A stretch of 10,489 bases of DNA from Saccoglossus kowalevskii (taxonomy: Eukaryota; Hemichordata; Enteropneusta; Harrimaniidae): contig NW_003143297.1 of NCBI RefSeq assembly GCF_000003605.2, forward strand, positions 241,262-251,750. Reading direction: 5' to 3'. The number at the start of each line of letters is the position of its first letter. The stretch's first letter is position 1. Both the position numbers and the translations under genes were made by a program. This document shows positions 1-7,322 of this stretch, piece after piece. The notes below the pieces were generated by a model. It searched no databases, was not told the origin of the DNA, and saw only the letters and a list, made by a program, of their open reading frames with translations.

Positions 1-57
1 ACGGACAATCACTCATATGATAAGCTCCGCTCGACAAAGTCGACAGCGGAGCTAAAA
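1..57 (+). repeat. End of a hairpin-terminated interspersed repeat (cut by window edge)
   Basis: The window opens in ACGGACAATC, then reaches a strong hairpin. Arms AGCTCCGCT (23-31) and AGCGGAGCT (45-53) pair over 9 bp. An inner CGAC/GTCG pairing closes on an AAA loop, with a 2-nt bulge. An A-rich end (taaaaag) follows. I recall this 'ACGGAC...ATAAGCTCCGC...GCGGAGCTAAAA' layout as a common non-autonomous repeat end in marine invertebrates. The hairpin is seen; the family link is from memory. Confidence 0.6.
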
Positions 58-791
58 AGCAGTAAGTGAATTTCCATTTAATATGTGATCTTGCGCAATG
101 ACTGAAAGACGCAGATCGATGGCCACGGAAATCTAATGTTTTGATTTTCTCTTTTTTTTTAACAGTTCAATGTCAAAATATATATCTTTCAGAGAAGAAT
201 ATGGCATAGAGATACCCTTACTTCACCTAAATCGACCATCATCAAATGTGTATTGCACATTATTAACCAGGAAATACCCAAAACATATTTTTGTGTTTAT
301 CAACATGTTTTGAGGGAACTACAATGCTATGTCTGTTCTGTTTTACATTCGATTTCATGGGATCTTGTAGGTAATGAAAAAGGGTCTATTGAACTTTCAG
401 GAAACATAGCAGTTTGACAGTTTTAGTGACCTGTTTATTAGGTTTCATTTTAATTAATTGCAACAATACAGAGGTTACAAATTGTAAAATTACAACTGTC
501 TGCAAATCATGTACTAAATGGAGTTCCCAAAAAAAGAGAATGTTTCTACTTTCCGTCACTGCAAATCTCCACTCTGAATAATCATTATTCTGCCCAATTG
601 AAGTGCCATTAGCTAGGCTCCTACATAAACATGCTAATCATGGTCATTATGTCAAAGCTACAAAAATGCAGTTACTGTAATTGCCCTATTAGAAGAACAT
701 CTTCAGTAAAAGTGCATAACTTTTGTGTTTGTTTTAGATTGCTTTTGTTTTACAGAGCATGGTAAAAAGAGACAGCAGGACACAAGTAAAA

Positions 792-1523
792 TGTGAATAT
801 ATCGGCTAAATTAATGTGAATATATCTGCTAAATTAATGTGAATATACCGGCTAAATTAATGTGAATATACCGGCTAAATTAATGCGAATATACCGGCTA
901 AATTAATGCGAATATACCGGCTAAATTAATGCGAATATACCGGCTAAATTAATGTGAATATACCGGCTAAATTAATGTGAATATACAGGCTAAATTAATG
1001 TGAATATACCGGCTAAATTAATGTGAATATACCGGCTAAATTAATGCGAATATACCGGCTAAATTAATGCAAATATACCGGCTAAATTAATGTGAATATA
1101 CCGGCTAAATTAATGCGAATATACCGGCTAAATTAATGTGAATATACCGGCTAAATTAATGGAATATACGGCTAAATTAATGTGAATATACCGGCTAAAT
1201 TAATGTGAATATACCGGCTAAATTAATGAATATACCGGCTAAATTAATGCGAATATACCGGCTAAATTAATGCGAATATACTGGCTAAATTAATGCGAAT
1301 ATACCGGCTAAATTAATGTGAATATACCGGCTAAATTAATGTGAATATACCGGCTAAATTAATGTGAATATACCGGCTAAATTAATGAGAATATACCGGC
1401 TAAATTAATGTGAATATACCGGCTAAATTAATGAGAATATACCGGCTAAATTAATGTGAATATACCGGCTAAATTAATGTGAATATACCGGCTAAATTAA
1501 TGCGAATATACCGGCTAAATTAA
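792..1523. repeat. Minisatellite, 32 units of 23 bp
   Basis: The unit is TGYGAATATACCGG followed directly by CTAAATTAA (23 bp). I counted 32 head-to-tail units. Thirty are 23 bp, and two (1160-1180 and 1227-1247) are 21 bp because of small deletions, giving 732 bp exactly. Most units have TGTG and about a third have TGCG at the start. A few carry TGAG or TGCA. The first two units (ATCGG, ATCTG) are the most divergent in the CCGG core. A 23-bp period with TAA stops rules out coding. There are no spacers between units, so this is not a CRISPR array. Confidence 0.97.
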
Positions 1524-2407
1524 TAAGTATAACTCTTGCACCACATTGTTAATACTGGTAACCATTTTTTTTTGTTTCAAGTATTATTAGGAGTGTGAAA
1601 TTATGGTGGATACCAGATTCAATCGTAGATCACGTAAGTCACTGCAATGACAGATGGGTGGCAAGAACCTCAACTCGGTTATGCACATGTACATCTGTGT
1701 ACTCAGACACCTGGATTCAGTTCAGATCACGACCCTCATCCATAACAATAATTAGAGCATCAATTGGGGCTTATTTGAGCTAACACCTAGCAAATGCAAA
1801 GAGAGCACCATCTACAATGCCCAACTGACATAATTTACTTATTGAGCCAAAAATACATTTTTCTGCAACATACAAAAGTTGCTTGAATCGTACGTACACT
1901 GTATACTTTGAACAAGTTTAATCAGACTATGTATATATGATATGAAAGAGCTTAATAAAAAATGATTCGTATACATTGTAACTTTGTGCTTTGGAATTTA
2001 ACTAAAACAGTCTGGTGGAGAGGCCAGAGTACGACAAGTTATTTATCAGATTTCACCATAATTTATTTACTTTTACAAATGCACGTAAGCAGTTTATCAT
2101 ACAAGGAACGTGTATATTAGCACTATTTAAAGCCATTTTGCTAGCACCAAAACTATATTTTCAGTAGAGTAAAGTATCGTAAACATTTTTTTACAGTATG
2201 GCCAATATAACTGCTTTTCATACATGTAGTAAAAAATTAATAAAATTATGTTAAACGTTGTTCATAGGCATGCATGCTTAAAGTTATACAGTTTTTACTA
2301 GAAATCGATTAACTATAAGATAACAAAGAAACAATATATGTAGCACAAAAACTACATTGCAACTGCATTGCTTTGACCATGTTCCATGAACTTCTGATCA
2401 TGAGGGT

Positions 2408-2447
2408 GTATACAGTGTGTGCCAGTCATGGAGACTGGTGTGTATAC
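2408..2447. repeat. Imperfect inverted repeat
   Basis: GTATAC...CCAGTC, a 5-nt loop, then GACTGG...GTATAC gives two 6-bp stems separated by an unequal internal loop of GT-rich bases. Confidence 0.4.
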
Positions 2448-2793
2448 TATGAACAAGACATGAATGTCACAGCCCCCGTCCCTATCATTTATTTATAAAA
2501 TACTCATGTTGAAATAATACATGGAACATAATAACTGATAACTTTTATTGACCCGGGTCCAAAATCTCAGAGTACATAAGTGCAACCAAAATATGTCTCA
2601 TACATGCTCAAGAAACTGCATTCATAAATCTGAGTAACCCTTGATGTACCTTTAATAACAACTTGACTTCTTTGTTAATTCAGGTCTTTGTATATTACCA
2701 GGACCTGGGTTTGTTTCAGTATCACCAATACAATTTCCAACAAAATGTAGCCCTGACATGACCTAGCATTACAATTTTAGCTAATTATTTATC

Positions 2794-2807
2794 CTGAGCA
2801 TGCTCAG
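2794..2807. repeat. Perfect 14-bp palindrome
   Basis: CTGAGCATGCTCAG is its own reverse complement. It lies 11 bp before the degenerate repeat at 2819. It may mark that element's edge or a dimeric factor site. Neither is shown. Confidence 0.6.
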
Positions 2808-2818
2808 TTGTTCTCTCA

Positions 2819-3056
2819 GTGGTGTTGGAAGAGGTAGTTTTGGATGAAAATTATGAAACAGACCCACTTAGGATTTTCAGATCTGGAAAAAAAATTACAT
2901 GCATATTCGGCATAGACTTATTCATCACCCTGCCAAGTTTCATTGATATCTGCTGCAGAATTTCTGAGAAAATGTTAGAGACCTCACAGACGGAAACTGG
3001 AAATAAGAATTAATAGTCCACCTTTCAGGCTGCGCCTGAAACTGAGACTAATAAAC
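2819..3056 (+). repeat. Degenerate hairpin-terminated interspersed repeat
   Basis: The stretch reads like the widespread invertebrate repeat type in which 'CCAAGTTTCAT...TTTCTGAGAAAA...ACAGACGGA' is followed by a hairpin and an A-rich end. Seen: CCAAGTTTCATTG at 2933, TTTCTGAGAAAA near 2961, ACAGACGGA near 2987. After these comes an inverted repeat with a perfect 8-bp core TTTCAGGC/GCCTGAAA (3023-3030, 3034-3041) on a TGC loop, within 17-bp arms (3014-3030, 3034-3050; 13 of 17 pairs). AATAAA follows. The open reading frame across it is likely incidental. The left boundary is uncertain. Confidence 0.5.
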
Positions 3057-3315
3057 CACAGATACATGAGGTGTGCATGTACTCTCCAGTCAGCAGATAC
3101 ATTATGATCAATTCTGCATACCATTGCCACAAATTGGACACACGCTTGTAAAAAAAAATATGAGAGTTGTTTCTGACAGAGAATGAAGTTAAAGGACTGA
3201 GATCATCGTGCAATGTCATGTTTGATATACTGTAGCGATGTAGACAATGATTTACATGCGTGACGACCATCGCCCTTTAATACAATCTCTGGATTTTCAG
3301 TCAAGCAGTTTTTAC

Positions 3316-3574
3316 CTTCAGCAGTGGTCGGGGAATCATCACTATCGTCTGTTTCATTACCAACATTTCTGAGTACCCGGTGTAACCAAAAGTGTTCAAA
3401 CTCCAAGGTTTCATCATCATCACCATCATCTTGATCAGCAACATCGTCATCAGCATCACATCCTTTACTTATTTGCTGTAGTATAACTGGGCACATTTCA
3501 ACCATTTTGTGCCGATCAATGTCAATGTCACTGTCCATGTTATGAATCTGTAGAATCTCTTCTGATGTGTAGCA
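3316..3574 (-). CDS. SLC39A14: ZIP (SLC39A14/A8-like) metal transporter, coding exon 2
   Basis: This exon encodes residues 146-231 plus the first base of codon 232, and continues exon 1 in phase 0. The acceptor is TTACCTTACAG| with intron bases ending at 3575. The donor is GAAG|GTAAAA with the first intron base at 3315. The protein begins CYTSEEILQIHN and contains EMCPVILQQISKGC at residues 171-184. In vertebrate ZIP14 the same order is seen (C-F-S-S, then CPTILQQ, then a third Cys), so Cys146, Cys173 and Cys184 match the three extracellular cysteines. An Asp-rich tract follows at 185-200, in the position of the Glu/Asn-rich tract of ZIP14. Its codons form a GAT/GAC run, read as cat/gtc on the plus strand near 3412-3460. 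One N-glycosylation sequon (NET) lies at residue 218. No membrane segment is reached. TM1 and the metal-binding HExxH-type helices must lie on later exons outside the window. An ATG at 3589 is intronic and not a start. Confidence 0.85.
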
Positions 3575-4131
3575 CTGTAAGGTAACCATGATACAATTTA
3601 ATATTTAAAGTCAGTCATTGCATTATGTTGTGGTCCATATCCATCCCATATATACATATACAACGCATGTTACCTTGATACATGAAAATCAAGACAAGTT
3701 GCAAGGTAAGCACAGCCAGAGTGAAATATACGAGCAATAGTATTTTCATAACATTTTTTTTTTTATATACGCGCATTGTAAACCCCAAGTAATGTACCTC
3801 TGACGACATATACATGTAGTTATCAGTAAATAAATAAAATATACACTAATTTCAAGATTTGGTGATTTATTTCATTAATTACTGATAGTTTGTAGTTAGT
3901 GTAAGCGATAATAGTTAAGGTAAAATGGCATCCTACAAACTCAACTTTCCACTATGAGGACCTCAAGGAAAAGTTCACTGGTAACAATTTTTGTAATTTA
4001 AAGTACACTTTCTGTAAGTCGAAAGAACTGATAGTTTGTTTGCTAGGACTACCCTAAATGTTAAGCTGAGACATAAAATTTATATTATTTTATCTATTTT
4101 TATTTTATTAGCAGACTTTTTTCTGATTTTC

Positions 4132-4147
4132 AGTACCGCGGGGTACT
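4132..4147. repeat. Short inverted repeat AGTACC/GGTACT
   Basis: Perfect 6-bp arms flank a GCGG loop in an otherwise AT-rich intron. No function is evident. Confidence 0.4.
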
Positions 4148-5080
4148 CTTAATTGGATTTAAGTACCATATTTGCTTTATAACGTTCAATCATGTGAGAA
4201 CTTGATTCATTCAGTATCTGTCAGGTGGGCAAAACAAAATAAATCATAATGAATATGTTTGCTTTTTCTTGATTTGCATTCAATTAAGGTTTGCACATCA
4301 AACAAAAGAATTTGTAGTCAGAAATCAGAGGCTATTGTCATAAATAAACGAGACAATCAAGGTGATTCTCTGCAATAGAACTGCAAATGTGAAAACGAGA
4401 AACAGGCCATGCGAGAACACTGCCACAGCTGTGAGATTCAATCCTACAGACACCACATTTTAGGTTTAATGCATAGGTATATGAATTGTGTTTTATTCAA
4501 GGTGGCAGCTTGCTGTACAATAAGCCAAGGCTAGGTAGTATTATGACAATGCATTATTGTATACTTGTTACTTAAAGTAATAAATCATGTTTATTTGACA
4601 TTGATACTTATTTAAGGCCTAGCAAAAAAAATATTTAATATTTTATTTACTTTCCTACAACAAAATAACAAATTTAGAAGAAATTTTAGGAACAAATCAC
4701 ATTATGAATAACAGTTCATATTATAATTATTAATGCAATGAATCATTTGCATCCACAAACTGACAATGTTGAAATGCATCAAGAGTACTACTGTATATCA
4801 GTGAGTGGTGGTTTCTCCATTTCATAAAACAAATAGCCACAAATAATGGTCAGGATCACCGTGGCTGACCACTCAATAATTATAAAATGGGTTTCAATTA
4901 AATGACAGTTTGATGGAATGGAAATATCAGTAAATTGAAACAAAAAACTAAAATTAAAAAGTTAAACAATACACACATTTTATATTGAGGGTCAACATTT
5001 AATGACATGAAAAAACAGCTATATCAAGTAACACTAAAACCTATTACTAAGACCTAAACATCAGCAATTTGCTGGTATTT

Positions 5081-5137
5081 TACCAAAATATTCGGCATTC
5101 CTACCCCTACCCTCCAATTTAATTGTACATGTATATG
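5081..5137 (+). repeat. 57-bp direct repeat, copy 1
   Basis: The stretch from TACCAAAATATTCGGCATTC to GTACATGTATATG recurs at 6203-6259 with a single mismatch (T at 5102, G at 6224). The flanks of the two copies are unrelated, so the repeat has sharp edges. The copies bracket the MITE-like element in the same orientation. Confidence 0.9.
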
Positions 5138-5515
5138 GCAAACAATAAGAAATTTCCCATAACACTAGAATGTCCTAAGCAAATTTTGAGACAACTCAAC
5201 CCTTGCCTGTTTAAGTTATAACGGTTTTGTGAAGTTCAGTCTCTGGAGTACTGTAAAAGTTGAAAATTGGGTTCCAATTCCCTCAACACTAAAAAAAATA
5301 AAACTTCCTTTTTCATTCACAACATGGAACTAAAAACAAGTTTATTTTACCTTAATAAACAATTCAGAATTTGTAACTACGGGTAAACTAATGACTTGAC
5401 AGCCAATCACTGCACATATCACACCCATAATTATTATTACGCTCCACAGCCAAAAGAAGTCAGCAGGCAATATTTTGGAAAGAGTCCCCTTTGTACCCTC
5501 TACCCCTGGTGGATG

Positions 5516-5602
5516 GACGTTTCGGCCCCAGACGTTTTGGCTCAAACGTTTTGAACCCCGACATTTCGGCCAAGAGTTTTGGCCAGAGCAGACGTTTCGG
5601 CC
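5516..5602 (+). repeat. Degenerate ~15-bp tandem array (GACGTTTCGGCC blocks)
   Basis: Six blocks start at about 5516, 5531, 5546, 5560, 5575 and 5591. The first, fourth and last are closest to GACGTTTCGGCC (the fourth reads GACATTTCGGCC). The second, third and fifth are variants reading roughly GTTTTGGCY. The array overlaps the left terminal inverted repeat and is only partly present at the right end, where two blocks appear in inverse orientation. Confidence 0.65.
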
Positions 5603-5672
5603 TTCGTAGAGTTCAATGGTAAGATGATCTTAGCCACAACGTGACTATGTATTAATTATTTATGAAACAATT

Positions 5673-5696
5673 GAATGCCGATATCACAAAATAGAC
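5673..5696 (+). repeat. 24-bp direct repeat, copy 1 (inside MITE-like element)
   Basis: GAATGCYGATATCAC followed two bases later by AATAGAC occurs here and again at 5904-5927, with 21 of 24 matches. The two copies are 231 bp apart, which suggests an internal duplication in the element. Confidence 0.7.
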
Positions 5697-5903
5697 TGTA
5701 TTAAACATTTCTGCGGGGGGTTTTCTAGAAAAAAATTGCATAAGGGAGCACTGCAATTCACCAGCGCCACCAAGTGGGGGAGATGGGGTTCTTCCTACCA
5801 GGGTGTGGAGTTTTTGATAAAGTTAAAATGGAGCATTCTATGGCATCCTTGGGGGCCAAAATTACTATCAGACAAAATTACTATTCCTGGTCAATCAGAA
5901 TAA

Positions 5904-5927
5904 GAATGCTGATATCACGTAATAGAC
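5904..5927 (+). repeat. 24-bp direct repeat, copy 2 (inside MITE-like element)
   Basis: This is the second copy of the repeat at 5673-5696. It differs by C to T in the seventh base and AA to GT in the middle. Confidence 0.7.
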
Positions 5928-5955
5928 CATGCAATCAACACATAACGATAGGTGT

Positions 5956-5975
5956 GAAAGAAAGAAAGAAAGAAA
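5956..5975 (+). repeat. (GAAA)5 microsatellite
   Basis: Five perfect GAAA units lie within the MITE-like element. Confidence 0.9.
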
Positions 5976-6202
5976 ATCATAATGTCTTCTTATGCCATAA
6001 AAGTGGTAATTAATAACGTTGCTTTTTTATATGCTACCACCATTGTTTGCTTGATCTATTTGGGAGATATTTCTGTATGGCTTCATTGTGGGCAACTTTA
6101 CTTATAACGCTAATTTCAAATACTGAAGATCGTTTATTTTACAGAAGAGAGCCATGGGCCGAAACGTCCACCCTGGTCAAAACTCTTAGCTGAAACGTCC
6201 AA

Positions 6203-6259
6203 TACCAAAATATTCGGCATTCCGACCCCTACCCTCCAATTTAATTGTACATGTATATG
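6203..6259 (+). repeat. 57-bp direct repeat, copy 2
   Basis: This copy starts three bases after the right inverted-repeat arm of the MITE-like element. It is 56/57 identical to 5081-5137. The near-identity, compared with the 36/43 match of the inverted arms, suggests the 57-bp duplication is younger, or is another end sequence of a related repeat family. Confidence 0.9.
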
Positions 6260-6705
6260 CCCCTTCAGTTATCAAAAGGAATTCTTTGCCTTTGGTTGTT
6301 TTTGAGACCAGTAGCAATAAAAAAATTGAATGAAAAATAATAAATAGAATTGTTCACGCAGATTAAAAACAACACACTTAAAAGGAATACTGGTTGTTGC
6401 CTTCATCACGTATACACATAAACACATTGTATGCAAATTAGATGAAATTCGGTCAAGGGATGAACCATTATTTCTACAGGAGTCTGAATTTTATGGTAGA
6501 TTACTATAGTCCACTGGGAAATATAAATAATTTTTACCACAAACAAGTTTCTTCTATGTTACTTTTTTTGCTCCAATGCATTTTAATTTCAGTGTCTGCC
6601 TTCCCCACCTCGTCAAAATAATGGTCAAACCCTTAGTTAGGATACACCAGCGCATTCATCCAGCGAAAGTACGTGCATTTATACACGTAATCACGGCGTA
6701 CTTAC

Positions 6706-7140
6706 CCGCGATTCCTTCTGAGTTGATTCCATAACGCCTCCCTTATTATGTAAGCCCCGGGACAGGTCATTGCCGCCTTGATCACGGTCGTTAACCGTGT
6801 CGTGACCGAGTTCTGTTTGTCGAGGATGTTCGAAAGATGGCGACGCAAATGCGTGATTTCGTTCAACAACATCACCCGCAACTTGACCAAGGTTACGAGA
6901 CCCCACGCTGCCACGTTCAGTGAATTTCCCTAATAAATGCTGTAACTGTTTCACTGACAGAGTACCATCGCTACCATATTCGTTGATGAGATCGTCCAAA
7001 AACTCGTCCGGCGACGGAAAATAAGATTTTAGCTCTAAAGTGTTGTCTTCAAGTTCGAGGGTTAGTGATGTTGGCACCCACAGGATTAGAGACGTATAGA
7101 GAACGCCAAGACAACACATGGCAGCATTTGTGGGGTTCAT
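6706..7140 (-). CDS. SLC39A14: ZIP (SLC39A14/A8-like) metal transporter, coding exon 1
   Basis: This exon encodes residues 1-145 of a ZIP-family transporter, which moves zinc (and iron or manganese in the ZIP14/ZIP8 branch) into the cytosol. Seen: a hydrophobic signal-peptide core at about residues 8-27, then a short acidic stretch. A predicted helical segment follows at 44-73, containing YGSDGTLSVKQLQHLL, which resembles the 'RYGEGDSLTLQQLKALL' segment of vertebrate ZIP14. Residues 75-145 are hydrophilic, rich in Gly, Asn, Asp and His, and longer than the same stretch in vertebrates. The start is supported by an in-frame TAA at 7149-7147, just upstream, and by A at -3. The reading frame runs on for four codons past the exon, but a consensus donor (CGG|GTAAGT, first intron base 6705) ends the exon after exactly 145 codons, phase 0. 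The family call rests on joining with exon 2. ZIP14 versus ZIP8 versus a common ancestor cannot be decided from this part. Confidence 0.85.
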
Positions 7141-7215
7141 CGTTCCTTATAAACACTAGTAGAGTCTTTTACAGAAGTAGCTAAAACATAAAAAAAAGGT
7201 CTGCCTAAAACCACG

Positions 7216-7222
7216 TTTTATA
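7216..7222 (-). promoter_or_regulatory. TATA box of the ZIP gene
   Basis: On the minus strand the bases read TATAAAA, 76-82 nt upstream of the start codon. A TSS about 30 nt downstream would fall near 7190 and leave a 5' UTR of about 50 nt. A tiny upstream ATG-TTT-TAG at 7190-7182 sits right at that predicted start, so whether it is transcribed depends on the exact TSS. TSS position is inferred. Confidence 0.5.
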
Positions 7223-7294
7223 CCACCGACACGTTTGGTTCAGCGTATAAAACTATGCACTTTGACCTCAGTGGTACCACATGACGAAGCCATG

Positions 7295-7299
7295 ATTGG
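7295..7299 (-). promoter_or_regulatory. CCAAT box upstream of the ZIP gene
   Basis: The minus strand reads AGCCAATCA here, a good NF-Y-type CCAAT context. It lies about 75 bp upstream of the TATA box and roughly 105 bp upstream of the predicted TSS, a usual distance for NF-Y sites. Occupancy is inferred from position only. Confidence 0.4.
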
Positions 7300-7313
7300 C
7301 TGGCAAGAGTTAA

Positions 7314-7321
7314 CCACGCCC
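7314..7321 (-). promoter_or_regulatory. GC/KLF-type box upstream of the ZIP gene
   Basis: The minus strand reads GGGCGTGG, a match to Sp1/KLF-type sites. It lies 15 bp upstream of the CCAAT box. The TATA-CCAAT-GC order supports a promoter here, although an 8-bp match alone is weak. A TGACCTCA at 7263-7270 and an E-box CACATG near 7278 lie between the CCAAT and TATA boxes and could also be binding sites. Confidence 0.35.
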
Positions 7322-7322
7322 A

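Larger units (their letters stand above)
1..3315 (-). other. Intron 2 of the ZIP transporter gene (partial)
   Basis: The intron starts at the GTAAAA donor after exon 2 and runs off the left edge. I looked on the minus strand for an exon coding the first membrane helix (expected to start near a V-W-G-Y-type sequence) and found none, so the intron is longer than 3.3 kb. It contains two hairpin-ended repeats (1-57 and about 2819-3050), a 732-bp minisatellite and a 14-bp palindrome. The stretches 58-791 and 1524-2790 are AT-rich. Apart from a small inverted repeat at 2408-2447, I see nothing assignable in them. Confidence 0.65.
5516..6199. mobile_element. MITE-like non-autonomous element with terminal inverted repeats
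   Basis: The left arm at 5560-5602 and the right arm at 6157-6199 are inverted copies, 43 bp long with 36 matches. Both contain GACGTTTCGGCC-type blocks and the shared AAGAGTTTTG. The left arm is extended by a degenerate tandem array of the block GACGTTTYGGCC, repeating every 14-16 bp across 5516-5602. The interior (5603-6156) has no meaningful reading frame. It holds a 24-bp direct repeat (5673-5696 and 5904-5927, 21 matches) and a GAAA microsatellite. With no transposase, it would depend on another element. I could not define a target-site duplication, so the exact ends are uncertain. Confidence 0.6.
3575..6705 (-). other. Intron 1 of the ZIP transporter gene (3,131 bp)
   Basis: The intron is bounded by GTAAGT at the exon 1 end and TTACAG at the exon 2 end. 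It keeps the reading frame between exons in phase 0. It carries a MITE-like element (5516-6199), a 57-bp direct repeat (5081-5137 and 6203-6259) and a (GAAA)5 microsatellite. The stretch 3590-5080 is AT-rich with short homopolymers. I see no exon, RNA gene or recognisable element there apart from a small inverted repeat at 4132-4147. Confidence 0.8.

Noticed and set aside
792-1523. CRISPR-like array of short repeats
   Set aside because: Units are directly joined with no spacers, and the context is a eukaryotic intron. It is a minisatellite.
2819-3013. Plus-strand frame MVLEEVVLDENYETD...
   Set aside because: It overlaps the degenerate hairpin-ended repeat and lacks any recognised domain. The open frame is probably incidental.
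3025-3270. Minus-strand frame downstream of exon 2
   Set aside because: It lies in intron 2, has no hydrophobic helix of the ZIP type and shares no similarity with exon 3 of the family.
5342-5545. Minus-strand frame with a hydrophobic, membrane-like stretch (ADFFWLWSVIIIMG...)
   Set aside because: It lies inside intron 1, overlaps the GACGTTTCGGCC repeat array, and a membrane segment there would interrupt the extracellular domain. No suitable splice sites were evident.
5081-6259. LTR retrotransposon bounded by direct repeats
   Set aside because: 57 bp is too short for LTRs, there is no gag/pol reading frame, and the ends lack a TG...CA border with primer-binding or polypurine sites.
6702-6914. 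Minus-strand frame MAAWGLVTLVKL...
   Set aside because: It is an alternative frame inside coding exon 1 of the ZIP gene.
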